Shown here in pieces: positions 52,002 to 61,956 of a stretch of 64,000 nt of DNA. The position numbers and the translations under genes were made by a program. Where the stretch lies: the NCBI RefSeq assembly GCF_022440805.1, contig NZ_JAKNTK010000001.1:3534001-3598000 (forward strand), in the 5' to 3' direction. The stretch is from Holdemania massiliensis. GTDB taxonomy: Bacteria; Bacillota_I; Bacilli_A; Erysipelotrichales; Erysipelotrichaceae. The notes below the pieces were generated by a model. That model made no database searches, had not been told where the DNA came from, and saw only the letters and a list, made by a program, of their open reading frames with translations. Within the stretch, counting starts at the first letter, position 1. Each line of letters begins with the position of its first letter.

Positions 52002-52812
52002 AGAACTGCTGCGCAAAATTAAAATCCGGCATATATTCGGCATTCAGCAGACCTGGTCCTATGATCGAATGATGGGTTCCGGGTATTGCTGGGCGATGCT
52101 TCCTGGAATCGAACAGATCTATCGCGAGGATCCGGAAGGATTACGCCATGCCTGTATCGAGAATATTCAATTTTTTAACACCAGCGCGATTTTCTCGCCG
52201 CTCATTACCGGTGTTCATTTGGCTATGATGGAAGCGGGCCAGGAAGAAATCGGACAGAATATCAAGACGGCGATGATGGGACCGCTGGCAGGGGTGGGGG
52301 ATACGCTGGCCGGGGTCATTATCAATCCGGTCACCACCTTAATTGCCTGTCAATTCGCGTTAACCGGCAATTGGCTGCTTTCGTTAGGCTTAATCCTGTT
52401 TGTTCGGATCGCCTGGATCGTCATCCAGTCCAAGCTGTTTGATTTCGGTTATACAAAAGGTGTGGAAGCGATTGAAAGTACGACCAAAAACAGTTTGGTT
52501 ACCTCCGGGATTGAACTGGTAACCATGTTTGGCGCCGTTATTCTTGGCGGCTTTATTCCTTCCATGTTATCCGGAATCCAGATTGGCTTGGAATATACAA
52601 GCGCAATATCGCTTGAAGGTCAGCAGGCGGATAAAGTATTCCGGGTGCAGGAAATGTTTGATAATATCGCCCCTTACCTTGTTCCAATCATCCTGGTTTC
52701 TGCTTTATTATGGCTGATTAAAAAGAAGAAGCTGACGTCAACGCAAATCTTAATCTTGATTTTCGGCTTAGCGGCAATCTGTTACTTCACCAAAATCCTG
52801 ATTGTCGCCTGA
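51988..52812 (+). CDS. PTS EIID component, mannose family
   Basis: 274 residues from ATG 51988 (GAGGAGG upstream; GTG 51985 is equally well placed). EIID pattern: FGIQQTWSYDRMMGSGYCWAM, FFNTSAIFSPLITGV, AMMGPLAGVGDTLAG, then C-terminal membrane helices. It overlaps the EIIC gene by 14 bp. Followed by a terminator, so the operon holds only IIC and IID. Confidence 0.9.
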   Translation: MKLTKELLRKIKIRHIFGIQQTWSYDRMMGSGYCWAMLPGIEQIYREDPEGLRHACIENIQFFNTSAIFSPLITGVHLAMMEAGQEEIGQNIKTAMMGPLAGVGDTLAGVIINPVTTLIACQFALTGNWLLSLGLILFVRIAWIVIQSKLFDFGYTKGVEAIESTTKNSLVTSGIELVTMFGAVILGGFIPSMLSGIQIGLEYTSAISLEGQQADKVFRVQEMFDNIAPYLVPIILVSALLWLIKKKKLTSTQILILIFGLAAICYFTKILIVA

Positions 52813-52837
52813 CCGCTTTGCTTCATGCTCCCACAAA

Positions 52838-52868
52838 AAAACCCGCTTTATCAGGCGGGTTTTCTTAT
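52838..52868. terminator. Terminator after EIID
   Basis: AAACCCGC-TTTATCA-GGCGGGTTT followed by TCTT, with A-run on the other side; may serve both strands. Confidence 0.8.
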
Positions 52869-52954
52869 GGCTTAATCAGAATTTAAAGAATAAATCCGGT
52901 TTCTCTTTGAGCGCAGCGAAGCTGCATTGGACTCATTCAAAATTCTTTTTGCGG

Positions 52955-54826
52955 CTATTTCCGGATTTCACAGCGGTCGATCAGTTCCTGAGTCGCTTGC
53001 GAATAGGTTTCCAGAATCAGCTGATTTTTGGAAATTGTAATCAGCGACACCGTTGCCTGCTGCTCAGGAATACTATAAGCAATCCAATCCGGGGCTTCCC
53101 CCTGAAGTTCATAAAATTTACTTCCTGACGGCGTTCCTCCGGAAACATACAGCGTTTCCCCTCGGCGCTTCAGCCCTTCTGCCCGCTCTGTCGCTTCGGC
53201 CCCTTTCATCAGCCATGAGCGGCAGTAAACATGATCGTGACCGGACAGAACAACATCCACATTGAGATCAGAGAAAGCCTGTGCGTAGGCTTCCCGGGCA
53301 GCGATGACTTTTTCATCCTCAGAACGATCTTTTCTGCCGAACAGGGAATAATGCATCGTGACAATGATCCAGCGCGGTTCAGAACGGGCGATCACCTGAC
53401 TGAGCTTATCCAGATGAGCCTGCGTATCCTCATCCATGCAGTTCAGCGCATAAAACAGTGTATCGCCGTATTCATAATAATAATCTGCCCCTTTATTCAG
53501 CCGTTGGAACTGACTGGCAAGCAGTTCTTCATTGCCCTCGTGATTGCCGATATTCACGGTAATCGGAAGCTGCTTTAACGCGGCCGGGCTGCGAAAAGCC
53601 TGGTATTCCTGCAACGCTTTTTCATCCTTGCTGCTGTTGACCTGATCGCCGGCGGTCAGAATGAAACTCATATCTGGGCGCAGCTGGATTAAAGTCTCCA
53701 CGGCTTTCTGCCAATTTGCTTGATTTTCCTCTAAATGCTCCGTCCGAATCTGGACATCACCGACAAATCCGAAAGTCAGCGGCTGTTCAGGCTGAATTGT
53801 AAAGGCAACAGCTTCTGAACGCAGATCATGCTGCAAATCGACAATCTGATAGACAAACGACTGCCCGCCGGACAGATCCCTTAAGCTACCATGATAGCTA
53901 AATGTTCCGCCAACTCCCGTTTTCTGACCGCCCATTAATTTTCGGCCTGATGGGGAAAGCAAAGCATTTTTATCCTTGCCTGAAGCCCAGATTAATTCAT
54001 AGGTTCCTTTTTTATCCGTCAGCCAGTTGACGATGACCTGCCCGGATTCGCTGCCCTGTTCCAGAATCAAGCCGTTCAGATCCAACGACTGCGTCCGGGA
54101 TGATTCACTGGACGTTTCCAAGGTTTCCAGGTCAAAATAAATATCTGAACTGGAATCGTCCCGCTGATGCAGCTCGATTGCCAGAACATTGCGGCCCGGT
54201 TTTAAGGCATGGAGATTGCTGATGACAAACGCATCGCTTTCCGCTTCATTGACACGGGCTGCGGAACCGTATTGATTCTGCGGCGTATACCCGCCGTCAG
54301 GAACGTTGGAGGCATAGACTAGCTCACCGTTCAAATACATCATGACCGCGTCATCGTAATGAATTTTACCCGTTAAACACCGAACGTTGCCGAGATCACT
54401 GACATCAAATTCCGTGCGGAAATAATACACTGGAATCGCCTTTTGATCCGGCAGATAATAATTCAACAGATTCCGCGGGGCTTTCCGGTTGACCATTTTT
54501 TCCAGTCTGCCGTATTCTGACCCGAACGTTCCCATCCCCGATTTCCAGGCTGAATCATCATAATCCGGCAGGGTCCACTGCAGCGGATCCGTCTCTGCCG
54601 GCATTTCACCTGCGTCCCAATACCGCCAGACTGTCCGGCCGCTTTCCACCAAGGTGACCGTATTTTCCTCAGCCATGGTTTTCAGCGTTCCGTTTCGTTC
54701 TTTGCTCGTATAGCTTTGCCGGCTGATCACCGCAAAGAACAAAACAAACACAATCAAAAGCAAACCGAGCAGCGTGCCCAGAATTAACTTGCGGCGTTCC
54801 TGTTGATCTGTATTTCTCATCCTCAT
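52955..54826 (-). CDS. Membrane-anchored metallophosphoesterase with N-terminal beta-sandwich domains
   Basis: 623 residues. One anchor helix (about 14-34), a jelly-roll/lectin-like region (about 65-235, WRYWDAGEMP ... VLAIELHQRDDSS), an FN3-like part (about 250-345), then a purple-acid-phosphatase-like catalytic domain with GDVQ near 355, GDQVN, GNHEG, MHYSLF and GHDH near 528. It acts outside the cell; a phosphoester or phosphorylated polymer is the likely substrate. Start overlaps the glycosyltransferase stop (ATGA). Last gene of the eight-gene operon. Confidence 0.85.
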   Translation of the reverse strand: MRMRNTDQQERRKLILGTLLGLLLIVFVLFFAVISRQSYTSKERNGTLKTMAEENTVTLVESGRTVWRYWDAGEMPAETDPLQWTLPDYDDSAWKSGMGTFGSEYGRLEKMVNRKAPRNLLNYYLPDQKAIPVYYFRTEFDVSDLGNVRCLTGKIHYDDAVMMYLNGELVYASNVPDGGYTPQNQYGSAARVNEAESDAFVISNLHALKPGRNVLAIELHQRDDSSSDIYFDLETLETSSESSRTQSLDLNGLILEQGSESGQVIVNWLTDKKGTYELIWASGKDKNALLSPSGRKLMGGQKTGVGGTFSYHGSLRDLSGGQSFVYQIVDLQHDLRSEAVAFTIQPEQPLTFGFVGDVQIRTEHLEENQANWQKAVETLIQLRPDMSFILTAGDQVNSSKDEKALQEYQAFRSPAALKQLPITVNIGNHEGNEELLASQFQRLNKGADYYYEYGDTLFYALNCMDEDTQAHLDKLSQVIARSEPRWIIVTMHYSLFGRKDRSEDEKVIAAREAYAQAFSDLNVDVVLSGHDHVYCRSWLMKGAEATERAEGLKRRGETLYVSGGTPSGSKFYELQGEAPDWIAYSIPEQQATVSLITISKNQLILETYSQATQELIDRCEIRK

Positions 54827-56247
54827 GCCTCTCTTTCCTGGGTTTCCTTGCGGTTATGAGTATAGCGCTGCAGATCGCCCCAAACATTTTTCTTTCGGCG
54901 GTAACCGATCAAAGCATTCATTCGTACAAGCATTAAGATAAACCGCAGACCGACCAGCTCAAAACCACTTAACAGAATTGTGCGGATCACGTCAAGCAGC
55001 GTCAGCCGGATATGCCGGGTATGAATCTGCGTGAAAAACGCGATGACGGTCAGAAGACAGCCGAATCCGGCATACACCGCAAAGAATAGAAGCATAAACG
55101 GAACATTGATGAGATTGAAGAAATACGACAAAACAATCGTAAACAAGCCGAATACTTCAATATACGGCGACATCAGTTCATACAGCCAGAAGTACAGGAA
55201 GGAAATGGTTCCCATCAATCCGTATTCTTTCTTCCCGATCGCATAGCGGTAATGCGTAAGACTTTCAAACAAACCGATATGCCAGCGCCGGCGCTGCTTC
55301 ATCAGATCAAGCAGATTTCCTGGTCCCTGTGACCAACAGATGGCGTCCGGCGCATAACGAATGCTGTAATCCAGATGGTTGGCCCGGCAGAAAACGTGCA
55401 GCTTCACCACCAGTTCCATATCTTCACCCATCGTTGAAGGATCGTAGCCGCCGGCCAGGATCACCATCTTTTTCTGAAACAGGCCAAACGCACCGGAAAT
55501 AATCAAATTCCCGTTGAAATGATCCATGAAAATCCGAGAGGCCAAAAAGGAGCGGTCATATTCCAAAACCTGCATCGCGACAATCATCCGCTTCGGCAGC
55601 GAATATTTTGTGACCTCGCCATCGACCATTTCAATGCCGTTGGAGATGCGCACCTGACCACCGCAGGCCACCACTTTATCATTTTCCAAAACCGGTTTGG
55701 CAATCTCGAAAAGGGAATCTTTCTGAAGCATGGAATCGGCATCCATGCAGATGAAATAGGGAAAACGGGAAGCGTTAATCCCCATATTCAGCGTATCGCC
55801 CTTGCCGCCGTTCTCTTTCATGATCAGGGTCAGCTGAATCTTGTTGGATTTTGTTTCATAGATCGCTTTTTCCGCTTTGCAGCGCAGCTGACGGCGAATC
55901 GGCCGTTCAATCTTCTGCATTTGAAAATAGTCAATCATGCGCTGAGCCGTTTCATCCTCAGAGCCATCGTCGATCACAATGATTTCAAATAAAGGATAGT
56001 CCTGTCTTAACAAGGTACAAACCGTATCCACAATCGTTGTTTCCTCATTATGCGCAGGCACTAAAATACTGATGGGAATGAAGAATTTGCGCTTCAAATT
56101 ATTTTTCAGCTCATCATCGCGGCGTTTCTGATACAAATACACCGAGCCGACAATCACTGACAGAAACAGAAATGTACTGTAGCCAAATAAATAGGCAACG
56201 AAAAAAACATCGACACCAAACAGAAAAAGTTTAACAGCCTCTACCAT
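54823..56247 (-). CDS. Processive family 2 glycosyltransferase (membrane)
   Basis: 474 residues from ATG 56247 (GGGGG 8 nt upstream); an in-frame GTG lies directly before. One N-terminal helix pair, then a GT-A domain: ILVPAHNEE, VIDDGSEDET, GGKGDTLNMGIN, DxD in CMDADS, GEDMEL, and the processive-synthase motif QRRRW; four C-terminal helices. This is the architecture of PgaC/IcaA, hyaluronan and cellulose synthases, so it probably polymerises and exports a polysaccharide. The sugar is unknown. Confidence 0.88.
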   Translation of the reverse strand: MVEAVKLFLFGVDVFFVAYLFGYSTFLFLSVIVGSVYLYQKRRDDELKNNLKRKFFIPISILVPAHNEETTIVDTVCTLLRQDYPLFEIIVIDDGSEDETAQRMIDYFQMQKIERPIRRQLRCKAEKAIYETKSNKIQLTLIMKENGGKGDTLNMGINASRFPYFICMDADSMLQKDSLFEIAKPVLENDKVVACGGQVRISNGIEMVDGEVTKYSLPKRMIVAMQVLEYDRSFLASRIFMDHFNGNLIISGAFGLFQKKMVILAGGYDPSTMGEDMELVVKLHVFCRANHLDYSIRYAPDAICWSQGPGNLLDLMKQRRRWHIGLFESLTHYRYAIGKKEYGLMGTISFLYFWLYELMSPYIEVFGLFTIVLSYFFNLINVPFMLLFFAVYAGFGCLLTVIAFFTQIHTRHIRLTLLDVIRTILLSGFELVGLRFILMLVRMNALIGYRRKKNVWGDLQRYTHNRKETQEREA

Positions 56248-57491
56248 CACTCAGTCCCCCATTTCTGCAGCGGCGGCAGTTCTTCCGCGGATGACTCTGA
56301 GAAAGTGAACGCATTCAGAAACTCGTTCTGCGTTTTCGTTCCCTGCCCGACCGGCTTATGCCCCACGGCGACTTCCAGTTCTTCCGAATTTTCCCGCACC
56401 CGCAAAAGTCCGGCGCTCACCGCCTTATAGCGAAGCATTTCGCGGCCATAGGAATCCTTCAGCTGATGAATGATTTCCAAAATAACCTGAGGGGCTGCCA
56501 GCTGAAGCAAGGAATCGGAAGCATTGTCCCGCACATACCAGTTATCGCTTTGGATCCCGATCAACAGGGCTTTCAGCGTGTCTTTCCCCGGATAGCTTTC
56601 CAGAGAAGCAGCGGCGATGGCCGCATATTCCCAATCCTGCTTCTCCCAATCGCTGACGGTTTGGCGCAGAATTATTCCGGCTGGGGCATAAGGGTACTTG
56701 CGAAAATACCGCATCACGGCAAACTTGACTTCCCGGTCTGTTTCCGGTTGGGTCAGAAGCGGCATGAGCACTTCCCGGAAGTTGCCGGAAATCATGCGGA
56801 TAAAATCAATGAAGGCAACTTGATAATGCGGTGTAAACTCCGTCCAGTTCTGCCATAAAGCCCCGGCAAGCTGTTCCCGATCTCCATGAAATTCCAACAG
56901 TCCGTCACTCACCAGCTTGCGGCTGTGTTCAATTTCATGCCGGGCCATTAAACGATAAGCTTTGACGATATGATCAACACTGCCGTGAGCGTACAAAGCC
57001 ATCAAAGCATTCTCCCGGCAATAGATCGAAGACAGGGCGGTCAGCTGAATCATCATCGTGGACAGCGGATCATTCGCCCCCTCGCCGCACAATCCAAAAC
57101 GCATGACAAGATAAGCAAAATACGAACGTTCCATGACGCTTTTTTTCATATAAACATCAATCAGTTGAATAAAGGCCGGCTTCAGCGTCGGCAGCCAGTC
57201 CTGCAGCTGTTTTGTCGTCAGCGGGTTCTGATGGAGCGCTTCGACAGTGCCTTCCAGCACGATCAGCTGATGCGTATGCGTCAGCTTTTTCTTAATTTCA
57301 TCATCCACCTTAGGCGATGAACGTTCAGGAAATAACAGAAAGGTCTTTAATCGGCGTGTCTGATCCCGGATCTGCTTTTCTGTCCGTTTCTGCATCCATT
57401 TGTTTTTTCCCAGATAAAACAGATTGTAGCCCAGCATGCACAGACACAGCGTCATGTAGACATAAATCAAATAATCAATTCGAATGATCAT
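56247..57491 (-). CDS. Membrane-anchored HEAT-repeat-like protein
   Basis: 414 residues from ATG 57491 (GAGGCGG upstream). One N-terminal helix (about 5-25) and a cytoplasmic array of helical repeats, best seen at YAAIAAASLESYPGKDTLKALL and YVRDNASDSLLQLAAPQ. Proteins of this shape are often encoded next to family 2 glycosyltransferases in Firmicutes and probably scaffold or regulate the synthase. Its stop touches the glycosyltransferase start (TGATG). Confidence 0.72.
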   Translation of the reverse strand: MIIRIDYLIYVYMTLCLCMLGYNLFYLGKNKWMQKRTEKQIRDQTRRLKTFLLFPERSSPKVDDEIKKKLTHTHQLIVLEGTVEALHQNPLTTKQLQDWLPTLKPAFIQLIDVYMKKSVMERSYFAYLVMRFGLCGEGANDPLSTMMIQLTALSSIYCRENALMALYAHGSVDHIVKAYRLMARHEIEHSRKLVSDGLLEFHGDREQLAGALWQNWTEFTPHYQVAFIDFIRMISGNFREVLMPLLTQPETDREVKFAVMRYFRKYPYAPAGIILRQTVSDWEKQDWEYAAIAAASLESYPGKDTLKALLIGIQSDNWYVRDNASDSLLQLAAPQVILEIIHQLKDSYGREMLRYKAVSAGLLRVRENSEELEVAVGHKPVGQGTKTQNEFLNAFTFSESSAEELPPLQKWGTE

Positions 57492-57501
57492 CCGTACCGC
57501 C

Positions 57502-59682
57502 TCACTTTCCTGCCCAGATATCCTGCAGGGCATAATACCCCTGCTTCAGACGCGGATGTGAAGTAGGATAACGGCCCCAGCCCTGCAGCGGCATCGCGGT
57601 CATGGGAATCGGCGTTGTACCGTCAGCGGCCAGTCCCACTCCGGCATAGATTTCATCAATTTTTAAGCCTTCAATTCCATAGTGTTCATAATAATCGTCA
57701 TGGATCATCATCTCCGAAGGATTCAGAAAATTCAGCAGCGACCATGGCAGCCGGATTTCAATGTGATCGCCGTCAATCATAAAGTCGGCCAGGGAATCAA
57801 AATCCGGACTGTCCGGATTGGCATTGCCATAACGAAGATGTCCCGTATCGTAGGTCTGAGCGATATCGGCTTTGGTATTGGCCAGCTCATCATGCGGATC
57901 ATCCGGAATTTGAAGCATGAGCTTGATGTCGACAAATTCAGAAGTCTCTTTTTCCGGCTCATTCAAATACGCGTCTTCGAAGTAAACGCGATGGGAATAC
58001 ATCGCCCGCAGCGCTTCATAGCGTTTCTGCACGATCAGCTTACTGTGATCAGTTCCGTCTAAAATCAGCACGAAATCCGCCGGGTGCGCAAACGACCGGG
58101 CAATCCCGTCACAGCGGGTACTGCCTGTTTTCGGCGTCGTATCGATCGGAATCCAGAGCTTATCCACCTCAGGATTATAATTTTCTTTATTGATATACAG
58201 ATAGAAGAACTTTTCATCATACTTATAGCTGAGCGACAGCTGTCCAAACGGAGTTGCCGTCTGTTGTACCTGATCCGCCTGTGTCCACTCCTGGACATCC
58301 CCATCGACATAACAAACACTCTCCTCCTTGCCCGGATCAAAAGCCAGCACGCCGAAGAATTGTTCATTGGTCTGATAATCACTCCAGTAAGGAGTTTTAT
58401 TCAGATCGGTGTAGGCCATCGTGTTCCACGTTCGTTTAAACCATTCGTCCTGCCACGTAAAAACGATGGAGCCTGCGCATTCGGCTGCCATGATATCTTC
58501 ATAACAGGTCTTAAGTGCATCAGCCTGATCCGCTTCCGACATTCCGCCCTGCGCGCGGTTTGTATTGCGGTCGCTCTGGGCCCGGCCGCGGGAGGTCGGC
58601 ACTCCGAATTCCGCAATGACCACCGGCATCGTATGATACTGGTTCAGCGTGGTCAGATAAGCTCTGTACGAATTGAAAACCCCCTCGCTGTTTGTAAACT
58701 GCCGCTTGTTTTCAACCTCAATCCCCATGACATCCATGAAACCATAATAGTCCGGGTAATAGGGATAGACATGATAGGACGCAAACTGCCCGGACAGAAA
58801 GCGATCCGTCGCCTTGATATGTTCAACATTCACCTGTTCAAATTTACGGAAATAATACTCCACCAGTGAATCCCATTCCAACGGATCCGTGGTCGGCCAG
58901 TTGGCAAAGGAGATCAGCCGCTGGGATTTATACGTCTGAGTTTCATATTCTATAATTTTATCTCCCACCTGCGCCAGCATCGCTTCAAACGGCGATGCTT
59001 CTTCCGTGGTGGTCATGTACTTTCCATGATATTGATTTTTCTGATCCTGCATATGATCGGTATACGCCACGGTGGTATCTTCCCACTCCACACCCAAAAT
59101 ATAACCCAAAACCCATTGTGAAATATCGTGGTTGTAAGAACCGCTGCCCAGACCTTCCCCTAAGGAAAAGCGTTTATTTCCATGAATGATGTCCACCAGC
59201 GTCCGGCTGTCCTGAATCATCGTATTCATAAAATCTGGATCATAAGCATCCCGATGGGAAAACAGCGTATAATCATTCACCCATAGTCCATGGATCAAAT
59301 ACAGAGGTTGTTCACGATCTTTGTTATATTCCCAAAACGCATTGTAGAAATCATCCTGAAGCAAGGTATAAACGCGGATGCAGTTTGCCCCCATGGCCTG
59401 AATTTGATCAAACCACTGCAGATAGGTTTCTTTATCAATCGCATAATCCGTCGCGAAATGGCCAGGAATCCCGCTGCCGAGATTCACGCCGCGAATCTCA
59501 AACGGTTCCATCCCCTGCCCCTGATCCACCAGGATTGTTTTGCCTTCTACGGTCGTAAACGTTTCCACCGATGTTTTCTGCAGACTTTCCCACTGAAAGG
59601 TCATGCCGATGCGGGAAGCCAGAAACAGCCAGCCGGCAGCGAACATCACGATCGCCGTGCAGACAAGTATAAATTTTTTCAT
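57502..59682 (-). CDS. Extracytoplasmic glycoside hydrolase (clan GH-A-like) with C-terminal beta-sandwich
   Basis: 726 residues. N-terminal signal or anchor (about 4-24), a TIM barrel opening with FEIRGVNLGSG, MGANCIRVYTL and the probable catalytic glutamate in VVIAEFGVP near 357, followed by SIVFTWQDEWFK. From about 450 to the end a CBM9/DOMON-like beta-sandwich (VDGDVQEWTQAD, YINKENYNP). It may trim the polymer made by the operon. SD GGAGGAGGG before ATG. Confidence 0.78.
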   Translation of the reverse strand: MKKFILVCTAIVMFAAGWLFLASRIGMTFQWESLQKTSVETFTTVEGKTILVDQGQGMEPFEIRGVNLGSGIPGHFATDYAIDKETYLQWFDQIQAMGANCIRVYTLLQDDFYNAFWEYNKDREQPLYLIHGLWVNDYTLFSHRDAYDPDFMNTMIQDSRTLVDIIHGNKRFSLGEGLGSGSYNHDISQWVLGYILGVEWEDTTVAYTDHMQDQKNQYHGKYMTTTEEASPFEAMLAQVGDKIIEYETQTYKSQRLISFANWPTTDPLEWDSLVEYYFRKFEQVNVEHIKATDRFLSGQFASYHVYPYYPDYYGFMDVMGIEVENKRQFTNSEGVFNSYRAYLTTLNQYHTMPVVIAEFGVPTSRGRAQSDRNTNRAQGGMSEADQADALKTCYEDIMAAECAGSIVFTWQDEWFKRTWNTMAYTDLNKTPYWSDYQTNEQFFGVLAFDPGKEESVCYVDGDVQEWTQADQVQQTATPFGQLSLSYKYDEKFFYLYINKENYNPEVDKLWIPIDTTPKTGSTRCDGIARSFAHPADFVLILDGTDHSKLIVQKRYEALRAMYSHRVYFEDAYLNEPEKETSEFVDIKLMLQIPDDPHDELANTKADIAQTYDTGHLRYGNANPDSPDFDSLADFMIDGDHIEIRLPWSLLNFLNPSEMMIHDDYYEHYGIEGLKIDEIYAGVGLAADGTTPIPMTAMPLQGWGRYPTSHPRLKQGYYALQDIWAGK

Positions 59683-59703
59683 GAGTTCCCTCCTCCTTCC
59701 GGC

Positions 59704-61251
59704 TTAATGATTGTACTTTTTGACTGCCGATTCATGACAGTATTGCTTTAGCACGTCAATATTTTCGTCAAGCCAGGCCAGACGTTCAAGATAGGCATCA
59801 TGGAACTGCTGCACTGCTTCTTCATAGGAACGGGGATTTTTTTCTTCCGGCGATAGCTTGTTGCGTTTATCCAGATTTTCCGGATCAAAGCTGTAGCCCC
59901 AGACGGCAAAATTCCGATCGACGGCCGGGCCCAGATAATCAACAACCGACTGAATGTAGTCACTGACCTGCGCATCACTCAAAATTCCCTGACGCAGCTG
60001 CCGATACCGATGAATCACCTGATTGATGAATCCTTCATCCTTGATCAGCATGGTAAACCAAGGAGCCTGCACCGAAACAAATTGACGGATTCGATAATCA
60101 TCGTCAGAGCTGTCGGAAACATTGCCCAGACTGTTATTGAAATCCCAGACAACGGGCTTAAATTTTCCGTTGACGTCTTTGTAAAAGAACGTCGACAGAT
60201 TGCCGGTATCATGCTGTACAAAGACCTCCATCAAAATAAAGTAATCGACAAACTCATCGACATCAATAAAATTCGTAAATCCATAGCGCTGCGTATCATA
60301 ATCAAAAGAATATAACGCCTTTTCAAATCGGCTGAGATCCCGTTCGATATAATCCTTCAGCGGTGCTGTCAGCGCTTCATTGCGCGGATAGCGGATATCG
60401 AAGAAGGCATTTTTCCGCAGAATCTGCGTGTATTTTGTAAAATTGTTCATTTGAGTCAGCGGATCCGGCTGGGTGTCATTGTCCAGTTCAACAAGATAGC
60501 CGGTAACGTTTCGGGTTTTATTGGGTTCTTTAATTTCGATCCGGCCTTCCCCGCGGCTGACGGTTTCCATCATCACATACACACCGCGATATTCATGATT
60601 GACAATCACTTCGCAAAACCGCACGTCAGGGGCATAATCCATCAGCTCGCCCGCCAGATTCATCGCGACATAATTCCGCATCAGAGTTTTATCGAGAAAA
60701 GGACCGTGCAGCGCCCAGTCGTGATTGGCCTCCATGCCCATGATGGAAACTTTTTTATTCTCACCATTATGATGGATCGTTTTGATCGCAAAGGATTGCT
60801 TGTCAAACCAGCGGGAAGTATTGCCGCGCACGCGGATCCGGATCTGGGTCTTTAAGGACGGCGTATCCTGCGGTGAATTCAGCTTGTCATCCTGATTGAT
60901 GATTTTCATGTTGCCGATCAGAAATTCTTCTCCGGTGGAAGTCAGCGTCATCTGACGATGGGACTGGTCATCGGTATAATAAGGAACGCCTGGTATTGCT
61001 TCATCTGTTTCGATGACAACCAGCGGCAGATGGGTACTCAGCTTTTCAATATCCACGACGGTCTCGTCATATTGATATTTTGAAGTTTCCGTTTCCTGAA
61101 CACAGTCCAGTGCTGTTTCCGGATCGTAAACCAGACTCGCTTCCCGATGCTGATGAACTCGCGTCTGGATTTTCCCCAAAGTCAGCTGAGCTGCCGTACT
61201 GACTACAACCGCGGCTGCCAGAGTCAGCCACGCTGCTGTCCGTTTACGCAT
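59704..61251 (-). CDS. CotH-family protein kinase, secreted or anchored
   Basis: 515 residues. N-terminal hydrophobic segment (about 7-25). The CotH kinase domain shows RVRGNTSRWFDKQSFAIK, WALHGPFLDKTLMRN, RGVYVMMETVSRGEGRI and the metal-binding PVVWDFNNSLG. CotH enzymes phosphorylate proteins; here it sits in a polymer operon rather than a spore-coat locus, so its target may be a surface protein or the operon's own products. It starts 12 bp after the DUF4956 gene. Confidence 0.88.
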   Translation of the reverse strand: MRKRTAAWLTLAAAVVVSTAAQLTLGKIQTRVHQHREASLVYDPETALDCVQETETSKYQYDETVVDIEKLSTHLPLVVIETDEAIPGVPYYTDDQSHRQMTLTSTGEEFLIGNMKIINQDDKLNSPQDTPSLKTQIRIRVRGNTSRWFDKQSFAIKTIHHNGENKKVSIMGMEANHDWALHGPFLDKTLMRNYVAMNLAGELMDYAPDVRFCEVIVNHEYRGVYVMMETVSRGEGRIEIKEPNKTRNVTGYLVELDNDTQPDPLTQMNNFTKYTQILRKNAFFDIRYPRNEALTAPLKDYIERDLSRFEKALYSFDYDTQRYGFTNFIDVDEFVDYFILMEVFVQHDTGNLSTFFYKDVNGKFKPVVWDFNNSLGNVSDSSDDDYRIRQFVSVQAPWFTMLIKDEGFINQVIHRYRQLRQGILSDAQVSDYIQSVVDYLGPAVDRNFAVWGYSFDPENLDKRNKLSPEEKNPRSYEEAVQQFHDAYLERLAWLDENIDVLKQYCHESAVKKYNH

Positions 61252-61263
61252 GGTCTTCCCCCA

Positions 61264-61941
61264 TTAACTGCTGATATCATCGTCTTGGGCGACGATATTC
61301 ACATACTGGACATGTTCAATCTGATATAATTCTTCATCAATCCCCGACATCTTCCGTAAATTCTTCTCATAAGTTTTCCGCGGTATTTCGTAGATCAGCT
61401 CAATCGTATCGCGCGTCGTATTCTTCACCCGCAAATCCAGCCGGCCTTCAAAATAATGTGTAATCACCGACATAATCCGTTCTTCCGTACTGCGGGCGCC
61501 GCGCACGATCAGCAGCATCCGATTTTCATTTTTGATCCGGCCCAGAAGCAAAAGCACCAGAAAGACTCCGGCCGCGCCCAGCCCTGCCGTCATGTAATCT
61601 CCAACACCGCACGAAAGACCGGTAACAATGGCCCAGAAGATGTAAACCGTATCCCGCGAATCTTTGATCGCTGTCCGGAAACGCACGATGGACAGCGCGC
61701 CGACCATGCCTAACGATAAGGCGACATTATTGCCGATAGCCGTCATGACAATTGTCGTCAGCAGCGTTAAAACGACCAGACTGACATTGAACTTCCGGCT
61801 GTAAACCGTGCCGGCATGCGCCAGATAATAGGAAAGATAGATGACAAAGCCCAACACCATGGCAATGAAAATCTGAGCCAGAATCTGGCCCGCATTCAGC
61901 GCTTCAATTTGCTGCAATAAATTCGATAAATAAGAACTCAT
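61264..61941 (-). CDS. DUF4956 membrane protein
   Basis: 225 residues from ATG 61941 (AAGGGGG 8 nt upstream). Three to four hydrophobic helices (about 20-45, 55-75, 100-135) with the family core IGNNVALSLGMVGALSIVRFRTAIKD, then a soluble C-terminal domain. DUF4956 genes recur beside VTC-domain and CotH genes. It may form the channel part of a polyphosphate or polymer export complex; function is not established. Confidence 0.85.
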   Translation of the reverse strand: MSSYLSNLLQQIEALNAGQILAQIFIAMVLGFVIYLSYYLAHAGTVYSRKFNVSLVVLTLLTTIVMTAIGNNVALSLGMVGALSIVRFRTAIKDSRDTVYIFWAIVTGLSCGVGDYMTAGLGAAGVFLVLLLLGRIKNENRMLLIVRGARSTEERIMSVITHYFEGRLDLRVKNTTRDTIELIYEIPRKTYEKNLRKMSGIDEELYQIEHVQYVNIVAQDDDISS

Positions 61942-61956
61942 CAAAAATTCCCCCTT

